Assembly (NCBI RefSeq): GCF_050113715.1
Contig: NZ_JBNJQR010000007.1
Coordinates: 186,001 to 250,000 of the forward strand
Direction: 5' to 3'
DNA: 64,000 nucleotides
From: Brevibacillus_H ginsengisoli
GTDB lineage: Bacteria > Bacillota > Bacilli > Brevibacillales > Brevibacillaceae
The notes beneath the pieces are model-generated. The model did no database searches, was not told the origin of the DNA, and saw only the letters and a program-made list of their open reading frames with translations. Positions 34,730 to 43,157 of the stretch are shown here, one piece after another. Position numbers and translations under genes: made by a program. Each line of letters begins with the position of its first letter. Within the stretch, counting starts at the first letter, position 1.

Positions 34730-34927
34730 TCTTGAAGAATCTTACCTCCTAAATTCCCCTAAAATGTGTAAATATCCTCTTTGTTGTGATTATTTTTGTA
34801 TTAGGCATTTCATCACTACGCACAGCATCGGAGTCTTGGCAGTGACCTCTCATGTATTCTAGATCGGCTCCCCGTTTGGATAATGGCACACTCCCTCTCG
34901 TTCGTGTTCTGTCTGGTTGTGAAATAA

Positions 34928-34954
34928 AAAAGGCACCTAAAATTGGCGCCTTTT
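34928..34954 (-). terminator. Terminator of the stalk-domain protein gene
   Basis: Stem AAAAGGCaCC with GGcGCCTTTT and TAAAATT loop, directly after the stop; followed on the minus strand by TTATTTC. Confidence 0.85.
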
Positions 34955-34958
34955 CGAA

Positions 34959-35648
34959 CTATTTAAATTTCAAAATTGCATCAGCAAGAACCACTTCTAT
35001 TGGTGACATTTCATCAACTTCATACTTAAATTGAATTTTTAGCACCCCTGTAACATCCAATTTAATTTTCTCTGGTAGTGAACCCTTCTTTAGCGTTCCT
35101 GACCATATTTCTTTATCATCTGCAGATATTGTAACTTTTGTATCTTGTGTATTATAACCATCTACCAACCCAAGAGTAAATTCTAAATCTTTGTAGTTAC
35201 CATTTAATGCGTATGCAAACTCTGGTTTAGATGTGAAATTAAACATCATAGATATATTTTTCTTATATTCCACACCAGCAATTTTACGTGTTTCGTTGAA
35301 TGCATAATATCCACTTGCGTAATACGGCTTTTCATCAGTTAAATTCTTTACCTTCAGATCATTTACGCCAAATTTTATTGACTTATTATTTGCATCGTAT
35401 GTATATTGTTGTCCGATCAAAGAAGCAGCAAGTCCAGCTGGAACATACGGTATACCTTGATAAACTACACTAGCTGGTACTCTTGATATTCCACTTACAT
35501 AGATGTTTTGTGCAGGTGTCTTATCAAGCCCATTTACGATAAATTTTAAAGGCAAGATTGAAGCGTTAATACTTGTTTGTGCAGCAAATACACCAACTGT
35601 TCCAAATACTATAGCACCAGCAATGAATCCGGCGAAAAATTTCTTCAT
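34959..35648 (-). CDS. Exported protein with stalk-like N-domain and NPCBM-like C-domain
   Basis: 229 residues. Signal peptide (MKKFFAGFIAGAIVFGTVGVFA), then a region like the copper amine oxidase N-terminal/stalk domain (ILPLKFIVNGL ... IPYVPAGLAASLIGQQYTYDANNKSIKFG, about 30-95). The C-terminal half (about 105-229) resembles NPCBM/NEW2 sugar-binding-type beta sandwiches (LEFTLGLVDG ... KVTISADDKEIWSGTLKKG ... LDVTGVLKIQFKYEV). It is probably a surface protein. AT-rich like its neighbour. Confidence 0.78.
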   Translation of the reverse strand: MKKFFAGFIAGAIVFGTVGVFAAQTSINASILPLKFIVNGLDKTPAQNIYVSGISRVPASVVYQGIPYVPAGLAASLIGQQYTYDANNKSIKFGVNDLKVKNLTDEKPYYASGYYAFNETRKIAGVEYKKNISMMFNFTSKPEFAYALNGNYKDLEFTLGLVDGYNTQDTKVTISADDKEIWSGTLKKGSLPEKIKLDVTGVLKIQFKYEVDEMSPIEVVLADAILKFK

Positions 35649-35977
35649 AATTCTCTCTCTCCCATAACAACATTAATATCCATAAATTCTATAACATTCC
35701 TTTTAGTTTGAGTGTGAGAAAATTCACTCTTCTGGATCTGATTTTTTCCACCAGGGCTCATTGCCGCCCTCTTGCTACCGCAATTCACCGGATGTCGATT
35801 ACTTTGGCAACCTGTTTATTCTTAAGCTATATCTCTTGTTTAATGAGCTTTTCGCCAGTCTCTGTATCCTAGCCTGTATTGAGTCCTGTTTGTTGTATCC
35901 CATTTCTTTCACTTCACTTTCGTAAATCTTTCTCCCTCCTTCCTTATCTAGTAGATAGGAAGGAAGTGGGTGAAACC
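35649..35977. other. Intergenic region between divergent small genes
   Basis: No further gene seen. It holds promoters for the divergent genes, not pinpointed. At its right end an inverted repeat TCCTTCCT/AGGAAGGA (35937-35964) can hide the Shine-Dalgarno of the next small gene. Confidence 0.45.
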
Positions 35978-36136
35978 ATGAAAAAAATATTCAACGTATG
36001 GGAGCCAATTGCATTCGTCTTAAACACATTAACGGTTATCTTATTTTTGGTGCTGATCCGTTTTAATCTTGGTGGACTGTTATTATCAAAGGCCGCTGAA
36101 CAAGTTGTGAAGTTCTTTTCACTGTTACATTTTTAG
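35978..36136 (+). CDS. Small hydrophobic peptide with sequesterable RBS
   Basis: 52 residues, MKKIFNVWEP then a long hydrophobic segment (IAFVLNTLTVILFLVLI) and an amphipathic tail. The RBS (GGAAGGAAG) lies partly in the 3' arm of a hairpin. Size, single membrane helix and possible translational masking resemble type I toxin or small stress peptides, but no antisense RNA can be shown. It may also be a chance frame. Confidence 0.45.
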   Translation: MKKIFNVWEPIAFVLNTLTVILFLVLIRFNLGGLLLSKAAEQVVKFFSLLHF

Positions 36137-36531
36137 TGATTAGAGAACATTGCTGGTTGCAGAAAGGATAATTGCTCTAGAGCGCTCATCTTTCATTCCC
36201 CTTAGATTTGTTTAAATGGTATAATTTTCCTAACAAAAAATCTTAGGCTCCCGGATAGCTATTTTTTATTTTATTTATTTTTCAAGTACCCCCATTAACT
36301 CATTAGTTTAACTGAGATACCTTAATTTTTCTTACTTGAGAAACAACCATAATATTATCGTTATTATTAAAACCTCTACCAAACATTTATCCCAGCACTA
36401 TATCGCAAAGGACGAAGCTGACACTTTTTTCATCTGAATTCGAGTAGTTATCAGTTAAATCTACGGTATAAAACTTGACAGTTTGCAGACAGAAATAACA
36501 TTTCACTTTTCAATATGGTAAATTATTGAGC
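36137..36531. other. AT-rich region without recognisable gene
   Basis: About 400 bp, strongly AT-rich with runs of T and A. No frame with a credible RBS and no clear repeat. It separates the AT-rich block from the kinase operon. Confidence 0.5.
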
Positions 36532-36568
36532 AAAAAAAAGCCGCCCTGTCAAATATGACAAAGCGACC
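36532..36568 (-). terminator. Terminator of the kinase operon, shared element copy B
   Basis: Hairpin around CCGCCcTGTCA-AATA-TGACAaaGCG with an eight-base A-run on the plus strand (U-run on minus). Same core (GCCGCCyTGTCA, GACAAAGCG) as at 25.3 and 39.7 kb. Confidence 0.8.
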
Positions 36569-36606
36569 ATTCCTATTATCTTCTTTCATTTTCACTATTA
36601 AACTGT

Positions 36607-37683
36607 TCACTCCACTCCCGGCAGCTCAATCGTAAACGTAAAAGAACCGTTCTCATGTTCCAATTCCAGCCTTCCACCATGAAGCTTGACGATGTGGCTT
36701 GCGATTGACAATCCGAGTCCAGCCCCGGGCGGCATATCGTGGTCATGTCGTGATGGTTCCGCCTTGTAAAATCGTTCGAACAGCAGCTTTTCCTGCTCTG
36801 AAGTAATCGGTTTGCCTTGGTTCTCGACGGAAAGAACGGCATTATTGCCACATTCGGTAAGCCGAATCGTAATATCGCCAGGCTTTAAGGAGAATTTGAG
36901 CGCATTCATCAAGAGATTGTCGATGGCCCGCACGAATTTCTCGACATCGATGGGCGCGAACAAAGGCTTCTGATCCCCGATCTTGGTGACGGTAAGGGAA
37001 TGCTCTTGGGCAATCGGCTCGAATTCGGTGACGATTTGCTCAAGCAACGCGTTGATATCGATTGTTTGCAATGATAAGTTCACATCGCCACTGGTCAGGC
37101 GAGTATAATCGAACAGGTCGTCGATCAGCTTTTTCAGCTGCTGTGTCTTGTTGAACGCATTGTGAATGTATCGTTTATGCTCTTCCAGATCGTGATAATC
37201 GTCGTTTTTGAGCAAATTCAAATAGCCGATAATACTGGTCAACGGGGTGCGCAAATCATGGGATACGTGCGTGATCAGCTCCATTTTGGACATTTCGAGC
37301 TGGCGTTCCTTCTTCATCATGTTTTGCAGCTGCTCGGCCATGTAATTGATATTGTGCGCCACCGCTCCGAGCTCGTCTTGATTGGACAGCGGCACCCGGT
37401 AATCGAGATCTCCCTTGGCGATAGTCATGAGGCCATTTGCCAGCGTTTGCATGTAGCGCACGATTCGCCTCGTTAGCATGAAAAATACTAACAGAAAGAT
37501 GCCCATGAATAACAGGAAAGAAACGATAATTGTGGGAACCTGCCCTATCAAGTCGAAGATGCTGCTCCAGTTCATGATAGTTGAGACGATGAATGCTATT
37601 AGGAAGCTAAGGACAAACGAACCAAAAATCCGGATGCGGATGCTCTTCTTGCGATTGAGAAGAGTAAAGAGGCTTCTATTCAA
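36607..37683 (-). CDS. Sensor histidine kinase of the MTase-DedA operon
   Basis: About 358 residues. Two membrane helices close together (IFGSFVLSFLIAFIVSTIM and IIVSFLLFMGIFLLVFFML) with almost no extracytoplasmic loop, HAMP, phosphoacceptor LITHVSHDLRTPLTSIIGYLNLL, HATPase with GLGLSI. An intramembrane-sensing architecture, common in kinases that respond to cell-envelope antibiotics. Start taken as TTG (MNRSLFTLL), which overlaps the regulator stop by 8 bp; longer starts would lie inside the regulator gene. Confidence 0.87.
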   Translation of the reverse strand: MNRSLFTLLNRKKSIRIRIFGSFVLSFLIAFIVSTIMNWSSIFDLIGQVPTIIVSFLLFMGIFLLVFFMLTRRIVRYMQTLANGLMTIAKGDLDYRVPLSNQDELGAVAHNINYMAEQLQNMMKKERQLEMSKMELITHVSHDLRTPLTSIIGYLNLLKNDDYHDLEEHKRYIHNAFNKTQQLKKLIDDLFDYTRLTSGDVNLSLQTIDINALLEQIVTEFEPIAQEHSLTVTKIGDQKPLFAPIDVEKFVRAIDNLLMNALKFSLKPGDITIRLTECGNNAVLSVENQGKPITSEQEKLLFERFYKAEPSRHDHDMPPGAGLGLSIASHIVKLHGGRLELEHENGSFTFTIELPGVE

Positions 37684-38374
37684 TTTTGTATCCCACTCCC
37701 CAAACGGTTTTGATATAATGCGGCTCCCGGGGATTGTCCTCGATCTTCTCACGGATATTCCGCACATGAACCATCACGGTATTGTCGGATAGAAATTTGT
37801 CCTCTTTCCAAACATTCCGGTAAATTTGCTCAACGTTGAACACATGTCCGCGTCGTCCTGCCAGCAGTTCCAGAATGGCGAATTCGATCGGGGTAAGCGA
37901 CACTTCTTTGCCCGATACCGTTACCAGATGCCGATTTTTATCGATGGTTAAATCGTCGATCTCGATGATGCCGTCGACGGAGGATTTGCCTGTCTCGGAA
38001 CCACCTGTGAACGACTGCCTGCGCAGCTGCGCCTTCACCCTCGCGACCAGCTCAAGCGGATTGAAGGGCTTTGCCACATAATCGTCCGCGCCTGTTGTGA
38101 GCCCCGTTATTTTGTCAATATCTTCGCCTTTTGCGGAAAGCATGATGATCGGAATTTTTGACAGGGCCCGTATTTGGAAGCATGCCTTGATTCCGTCTAG
38201 GTTCGGCATCATGATATCCAATATGATTAAATCGACCTTTTCCTTGCGCAGACAATTGAGCGCCTGGACACCGTCCTGTGCCTCGTGTACTCGGTAGCCT
38301 TCATTTTGCAAGTAAATTCGGATGATGTCGCGAATTTCTGGATCATCATCTGTTACTAGAATGCTGACAGTCAA
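37676..38374 (-). CDS. OmpR-family response regulator of the MTase-DedA operon
   Basis: 232 residues: receiver (ILVTDDDPEIRDI, Asp in DLIILDIMMPNLDG, Lys in YVAKPFNPLELVARVKAQLRR) and winged helix (LTPIEFAILELLAGRRGHVFNVEQIYRNVW, VWGVGYKIE). VanR/VncR-like in type. ATG overlaps the dedA stop by 4 bp. Confidence 0.92.
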   Translation of the reverse strand: MTVSILVTDDDPEIRDIIRIYLQNEGYRVHEAQDGVQALNCLRKEKVDLIILDIMMPNLDGIKACFQIRALSKIPIIMLSAKGEDIDKITGLTTGADDYVAKPFNPLELVARVKAQLRRQSFTGGSETGKSSVDGIIEIDDLTIDKNRHLVTVSGKEVSLTPIEFAILELLAGRRGHVFNVEQIYRNVWKEDKFLSDNTVMVHVRNIREKIEDNPREPHYIKTVWGVGYKIE

Positions 38375-38985
38375 GCCAGATCCCTCCTTGTTTTTTTAGG
38401 CTTATAGGCATAGCGAAAAATCGCCCATACCGAAACGAGCACAAACGACAGCCATAGGAAACGCATGCCATATTCATGGAAGAGCGTGCCGAGCCCAACC
38501 GCATAACTGCCTGCGAAACGACCGATCAGGAAGAACAGGAGCGTCCAAACGAATCCGGTAGAATACGAAAACAGGGCGTAGCGTCTGAACGTCATTCGGT
38601 GAGCACCGACCACGTATGGCATGACATGACGGACAACAGGAAAAAAATAACTGATGCTTAATGCAAAGCTACCATATTTTTGAACGAGTGTCTCAGCAAA
38701 TTCCAAATACTTGTTCATGCCACGCTTGCGGCGGAATTTGTTCAGCACTGGCAATCCTGCGTATCGGCCGAGCACATAGCCCAGTGACAGCCCCGAAACG
38801 ACACCGAGATACGTCAGGAGGAACGCGGGAACGGGATGCAGCAGAGCGTTCACCGTTACTGCACCGCCCGTCATGACGACGACTTCATCTGGAATTGGCA
38901 TGCCGACAATGCCGAGCCATAAGGAAAGAAACAACGCCGCATAGCCGAACTGCTGGATGAGCGAGAGCAGTGATTCATAGCTCAT
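38371..38985 (-). CDS. DedA-family membrane protein
   Basis: 204 residues with the DedA/SNARE-associated signature (GIVGMPIPDEVVVMTGGA, then GYVLGRYAGLPV ... KYGSFALSISYFFPVVRHVMPYVVGAHRM). Some DedA proteins recycle undecaprenyl phosphate or other lipids across the membrane. The ATG chosen (MSYESLL) follows GGGGG; codons upstream are antisense-free but lie within the methyltransferase gene. Overlaps that gene by 11 bp and the regulator by 4 bp. Confidence 0.9.
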   Translation of the reverse strand: MSYESLLSLIQQFGYAALFLSLWLGIVGMPIPDEVVVMTGGAVTVNALLHPVPAFLLTYLGVVSGLSLGYVLGRYAGLPVLNKFRRKRGMNKYLEFAETLVQKYGSFALSISYFFPVVRHVMPYVVGAHRMTFRRYALFSYSTGFVWTLLFFLIGRFAGSYAVGLGTLFHEYGMRFLWLSFVLVSVWAIFRYAYKPKKTRRDLA

Positions 38986-39556
38986 GGAGGGAAGACCCCC
39001 TTTTCCGACAGACGTATACGAACGCAGGGGGAAAGTTGAGTGGAACAAAATGAACGCATTCGATCTCAAAATCTTGGCTGATCCGCTTTCGCATTTGCTG
39101 CGAATATTGGAAAGCGATAAACAGTCCACCCGGCTTTAGCGCAGCAGTGATCTCCCGCATAAGTTGCTCGCGCAGCTCCGAGGGAAAATTGAAAAACGGA
39201 AGACCGCTCAAAATGCAGTCAAGGCTATCGATATCCACTTCCTTCAAAGCTTCCTGGAGATTGCAAGCATCTTCCTGGCAGGAATAATTCGGGAACTCGT
39301 CTTTCAAGCGGCTTCGCAAATATGGGTCCTTCTCGAACAGCAACACCTTCGTTGGTCTTTGTAGTACCGTAGCTATATGCCTTGTGATCGCACCCGTACC
39401 GGCCCCTAACTCGGCAACGCTCGCAACCTGGCTCCCCTTAAGTGGCTCCAGCATTTTTCTCGCCAGAAATACGGAGCTCGGCGTTACACTGCCGATTTGT
39501 TTTGGCGAACGCATAAACTTGTATAGGAAATACAGCTTTTCGTGCATGGCTCTCAT
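38975..39556 (-). CDS. SAM-dependent methyltransferase, phospholipid N-methyltransferase-like
   Basis: 193 residues, class I methyltransferase. Motif I is VAELGAGTGAITRHIA, acidic motif II LLFEKDPYLRSRL, motif IV CILSGLPFFNFP. The N-terminus (KFMRSPKQIGSVTPSSVFLARKM) matches PmtA/rRNA-dimethylase-like lipid methyltransferases. Encoded first in an operon with DedA and a two-component system, so a role in membrane lipid modification is the best guess. Confidence 0.83.
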   Translation of the reverse strand: MRAMHEKLYFLYKFMRSPKQIGSVTPSSVFLARKMLEPLKGSQVASVAELGAGTGAITRHIATVLQRPTKVLLFEKDPYLRSRLKDEFPNYSCQEDACNLQEALKEVDIDSLDCILSGLPFFNFPSELREQLMREITAALKPGGLFIAFQYSQQMRKRISQDFEIECVHFVPLNFPPAFVYVCRKRGSSLHEL

Positions 39557-39634
39557 CCTGAAATCGCCTCACTTGTTCTTTTATCAGATGCTGTTATCGT
39601 ATCGAAAACTTCTTCAGAACAAGTCGAGGGAAAG

Positions 39635-39651
39635 CTTAAGTTTTTCTTAAG
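39635..39651 (-). promoter_or_regulatory. Direct-repeat response-regulator site upstream of the MTase-DedA operon
   Basis: CTTAAG-N5-CTTAAG, an 11-bp-period direct repeat about 80 bp before the methyltransferase start. The form is that of OmpR-family sites; the operon's own regulator is the obvious candidate. Confidence 0.55.
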
Positions 39652-39654
39652 ATA

Positions 39655-39690
39655 CAAAAAAGCCGCCCTGTCAGTACGACAAAGCGACTT
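39655..39690 (-). terminator. Terminator of the gentisate block, shared element copy C
   Basis: Core GCCGCCCTGTCAG-TAC-GACAAAGCGAC with an A-run on the plus strand (U-run on minus), directly past the MFS gene stop. Confidence 0.82.
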
Positions 39691-39695
39691 TCCTT

Positions 39696-41069
39696 TTACC
39701 TACCCGCTGGTTGTTCCAATCCTGCTTTCAACTCAGCTGATTCTTTATATCTACTTTCATTCTCACTCGTACCGCCATGCTTCTCCTGAACAAACAGAGT
39801 AGCGATCGCCGCGATGACGCCGGCCATTCCGATGATCACAAAATTCAGTTGGAGGGAATAATTCAAGGCTAACAGGACTCCTACCAGAGTTGGCGCCACG
39901 ATACCTCCGATTCGTCCAAATCCAAAAGCCGCACCTAGTCCTGTCGATCTCATTTGCATCGGGTAGAATTCGGATACATAGGCATTTGCTATATTTTGAG
40001 CGCCAACGGATGCCGCCCCAATAATGGCAATGAGTATATAAATAATCGCAATATTCGTTTTGTATCCGAGCAGGAACATCGCAATTCCACCCGCGGCATA
40101 AAGCGGAACCAATACCTTTTTAAAGCCCATTTTGTCCGTCAGCTTACCCAGTGTAATTGTCCCGATAATCGCTCCTAAATTTAAGGCAACCACGAACATC
40201 AAGCTGGAACCCAAATCATAACCGGCGTTGATCATTAATTTAGGAAGCCATGTGTTCATCGCATAAATCAAAACAAAAGCGCTGAAAAAGCAGATCCAAA
40301 ACATCAAGGTGCTAACCGTTCGCTTATTTTCAAAAAGCTTCGCGACAGGTGAGCCAGCATCCTTCTCTTTAAGCTTTTCGAATTCGTCATTTTTTCCAGC
40401 CCTATAAGTAGGATTCGCCTTGCTCAGTACCGCTTGTAATTCTTCTCGTTTCATTTTTGCTAAAAGGATGCTAATCGATTCTGGAAGTGTTTTCGCTAGA
40501 ATCGGGAGAAACACAAGCGGAATCGCCGCTATCCAAAATACAGGCTTCCACCCCACTGTTGGAAGGAGACTCTTGCTTACAAGCGCCGCTAGCACCGCTC
40601 CAATCGAATAACCGCAGAACACAAAGGAAACCAACGCGTTACGAATCATTCTGGGTGCATAATCCGCTGTCAAGGCGATTACATTCGGCATTACCCCGCC
40701 TAGTCCCAAGCCAGCGATGACGCGGAACACGGTGAAGAAGGTCGGATCATTCGCCAACCCGGCCAATGCCGTGAACAAGCTAAACACGAGCACGCAATAC
40801 AAAATGACTTTTTTGCGTCCGATTTTATCTGCCGCCACGCCACATAGAATGGCGCCAATCGCTGTACCAATGGCGGTATAGCTTCCAATCGCTCCGGCTG
40901 TAATCGGTGTCAGAGACCATTCCTTCATCAGTAAAGGAACCGACGAGCCGTAGATAACCGAATCATATCCATCAAACACAATAATCAGGAAGCACCAGAA
41001 GATTAAGGCCTTGTGAAACCGATTAAGCTTTGAATCGTCAATCGTTTGACTCACATTGATAAATCCCAT
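39696..41069 (-). CDS. MFS aromatic acid importer (AAHS family)
   Basis: 457 residues, 12 membrane helices. AAHS signatures: FDGYDSVIYGSSVPLLM in helix 1, GAILCGVAADKIGRKKVI loop 2-3, RVIAGLGLGGVMPNVIAL in helix 4. These are the features of PcaK/BenK/MhbT-type proton symporters for aromatic acids. Last gene of the block with gentisate catabolic genes, so 3-hydroxybenzoate, gentisate or a hydroxycinnamate are likely substrates. Confidence 0.9.
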   Translation of the reverse strand: MGFINVSQTIDDSKLNRFHKALIFWCFLIIVFDGYDSVIYGSSVPLLMKEWSLTPITAGAIGSYTAIGTAIGAILCGVAADKIGRKKVILYCVLVFSLFTALAGLANDPTFFTVFRVIAGLGLGGVMPNVIALTADYAPRMIRNALVSFVFCGYSIGAVLAALVSKSLLPTVGWKPVFWIAAIPLVFLPILAKTLPESISILLAKMKREELQAVLSKANPTYRAGKNDEFEKLKEKDAGSPVAKLFENKRTVSTLMFWICFFSAFVLIYAMNTWLPKLMINAGYDLGSSLMFVVALNLGAIIGTITLGKLTDKMGFKKVLVPLYAAGGIAMFLLGYKTNIAIIYILIAIIGAASVGAQNIANAYVSEFYPMQMRSTGLGAAFGFGRIGGIVAPTLVGVLLALNYSLQLNFVIIGMAGVIAAIATLFVQEKHGGTSENESRYKESAELKAGLEQPAGR

Positions 41070-41081
41070 CGAATCACTTCC

Positions 41082-41504
41082 TTATGATGAAATTACGCTT
41101 TCAGCGGACAAAGCCTTCCTCACTTCCTCCGGGATCGGTACCGCCTTGGGCTTGCTCTGATGAAAGGATGTCCACGCCCTCACTTCATATCCACTCGCGA
41201 GAAGCGTTTCGCCTCTATAAAATTCATGATTTACCCTGAAGACCTTCTCTCTTAGCTCCTCCACTTTGGAGACAATCTGCAGGGAGTCCTCGAACAACGC
41301 AGGAGACTTAAAAACACAATGGGTTTCCAATAAAGGCAGCCCGATCTTCTGCTCGACAAAATATTTCGATAACGGAAACCCTAATTGGTAAAACAACTCA
41401 CTCGTCGCTTGATCCATCCACTTATAAAAGTTTGGGTAGAAAACGATTCCTGCAGCGTCGGTATCTCCCCATTTCACCTTATATTCATAGATTGTTTGAA
41501 CCAT
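41082..41504 (-). CDS. Acyl-CoA thioesterase, 4-hydroxybenzoyl-CoA thioesterase family
   Basis: 140-residue hot-dog-fold thioesterase. The catalytic-region pattern YKVKWGDTDAAGIVFYPNFYKWMDQA is that of the 4-hydroxybenzoyl-CoA thioesterase/YbgC group (Asp in WGDTDAAG). Genes on both sides belong to gentisate degradation, so it is proposed to free a hydroxybenzoate from its CoA ester after side-chain shortening. Confidence 0.88.
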   Translation of the reverse strand: MVQTIYEYKVKWGDTDAAGIVFYPNFYKWMDQATSELFYQLGFPLSKYFVEQKIGLPLLETHCVFKSPALFEDSLQIVSKVEELREKVFRVNHEFYRGETLLASGYEVRAWTSFHQSKPKAVPIPEEVRKALSAESVISS

Positions 41505-41518
41505 AAACTCTCACCACC

Positions 41519-42637
41519 CTATGGAACTAGCGGGACAAATTGATCGTGAATATCCTGATGTCCATTATTTTCAGAATAGGCCTCTTCTCTTTGCAGACCG
41601 AACTTCTCCATCACAGGCAAATCACTTACGGAGAACAGATAGACGTCTTCTGAAGTTGTATTCACATGCTCATGCCACGCCCAGTTGGGAACCACCAAAA
41701 AATCGCCCTGTTCCCACTCGAATTGAACTCCATTAATCACGGTATAACCGGATCCTTTGAACACATGGTAAATAGTAGAGTGTGTGTGCCGATGCGCCTT
41801 GGATTTAAACCCTGGCGGAAGCTTCTGCATCCAGGAAGCAACATTCGGATGGGCGGTGGCTCCATTGGAAGGATTGATATACTCCACTGCGAATCCGTCA
41901 TAAGGATCCGGCTCGAATTCACTTAAGCTTCGTAACGCTTGCTCCGTCAAATTCCACTTATACGCTCCAAGAGCCGCTACTTTCGGTGTTCGATCCGAGA
42001 TCGGTCTTACCATCCCCCCAGCATATCGTTTGGTGGAATAGTTGTCCGGCAAGGAAGGCGGCTCGATTTTTTCAGGGTAAGAATCAAAGAACGTGCCACC
42101 AATGCCATAGATTAACGGAATGTCCAAGCAATCCATCCAGATCATAGGCTTATCCCCCAGATGCGAATGTCCATGCCACATTCCTTGAGGAGTGGTCAGA
42201 AAATCGCCTTCCTCCATAAATAGACGCTCGCCTTGAACAATGGAGTAAGCCCCTTCCCCGGTGGTAATAAAGCGAAGAGCGCTTTGCGTATGCCGATGAG
42301 AAGGTGCTGTTTCTCCGGGAAGGATCAGTTGTACAGCCGCATACAGCGTTTGTGTGGTTGAAGCCCATCCCCACGGCTGGCGATTCACCAATCCGGGGTT
42401 TTGCAGATAAATGGCTCTTCTTTCCCCTCCTCGTTCTGGCGTAAAAATGTGGGTCGCTTCCATTAATTTGGCGTACAGCGTCTCCCATTTCCATAGGTAC
42501 GGAACCGCTTGAGGCTGCGGTTGCTTATGCATCAGATCAGGGATGGCACTCCATAAAGGACCCAGATGGTATCGTTCAATCTCTTTTGTAAAATCCTGAA
42601 CCATCGTACTCTGTAAAAAGTCCGATTTCTCCGCCAT
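41519..42637 (-). CDS. Gentisate 1,2-dioxygenase
   Basis: 372-residue bicupin ring-cleaving dioxygenase. First cupin: PSHRHTQSALRFITTGEGAYSIVQGE...GDFLTTPQGMWHGH. Second: SKAHRHTHSTIYHVFKGSGYTVING...QGDFLVVPNWAWHEHVN. The HxH...H iron ligands are present. Cleaves gentisate between the carboxyl and the adjacent hydroxyl to maleylpyruvate. Next gene in transcription after the DinB-fold gene. Confidence 0.93.
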   Translation of the reverse strand: MAEKSDFLQSTMVQDFTKEIERYHLGPLWSAIPDLMHKQPQPQAVPYLWKWETLYAKLMEATHIFTPERGGERRAIYLQNPGLVNRQPWGWASTTQTLYAAVQLILPGETAPSHRHTQSALRFITTGEGAYSIVQGERLFMEEGDFLTTPQGMWHGHSHLGDKPMIWMDCLDIPLIYGIGGTFFDSYPEKIEPPSLPDNYSTKRYAGGMVRPISDRTPKVAALGAYKWNLTEQALRSLSEFEPDPYDGFAVEYINPSNGATAHPNVASWMQKLPPGFKSKAHRHTHSTIYHVFKGSGYTVINGVQFEWEQGDFLVVPNWAWHEHVNTTSEDVYLFSVSDLPVMEKFGLQREEAYSENNGHQDIHDQFVPLVP

Positions 42638-42646
42638 TTCCGCTCA

Positions 42647-43156
42647 TCACCCTTCTTTTTCTTCATTGTTCAAAGCTGAAATCTGCGCAATCGTTCGTTT
42701 GATTTGTCCCAGATGCTTATCCAAGTGCTCGACTAACAAGTGATCCACAACAAATGACATCGGCTTAGTTCCGAAACGAGGATTGCGGCTAGGCGCTTCG
42801 ATACTGAGATCACTCTCGGACAAGGAGCCTAGTACTTGATGTGCCTCCTGCTTGTTCCGACGAATTCCTTCCAGTACATCCTCAATCGATCTGTCATCGG
42901 CACTCGCCACTGCTGATAGCCTTCCTTCGTCCTGGAGTCCGCGTCCCCACTCTGTTCCTGGAGCCTGGATGACACCCTTCAGTTCGGCTAACCAATAGGG
43001 TACAGCCTCTTCCACATGGCACACGATTTCCATGACGGACCACGCTTCAGATGAGGGCTTTTGGCGAATCATCTCTTTCGACAAGGGCTCCACCGTCTTC
43101 AATATCTCATCCGTCAATAGGTTGAGTTCCTGGATACTTGCTTTGAGATTGCTCAT
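42647..43156 (-). CDS. DinB-fold protein, proposed thiol-dependent maleylpyruvate isomerase
   Basis: 169-residue four-helix DinB/BstA protein. Metal-binding His triad: His47 (VMEIVCHVEE) and His144, His148 (VEHLDKHLGQI). DinB proteins include the mycothiol-dependent maleylpyruvate isomerase of Actinobacteria and bacillithiol transferases of Bacilli. No zeta-GST-type isomerase gene is present. Its place between dioxygenase and hydrolase makes it the candidate for the missing isomerisation step, presumably with bacillithiol (inference). Confidence 0.83.
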   Translation of the reverse strand: MSNLKASIQELNLLTDEILKTVEPLSKEMIRQKPSSEAWSVMEIVCHVEEAVPYWLAELKGVIQAPGTEWGRGLQDEGRLSAVASADDRSIEDVLEGIRRNKQEAHQVLGSLSESDLSIEAPSRNPRFGTKPMSFVVDHLLVEHLDKHLGQIKRTIAQISALNNEEKEG

Positions 43157-43157
43157 T

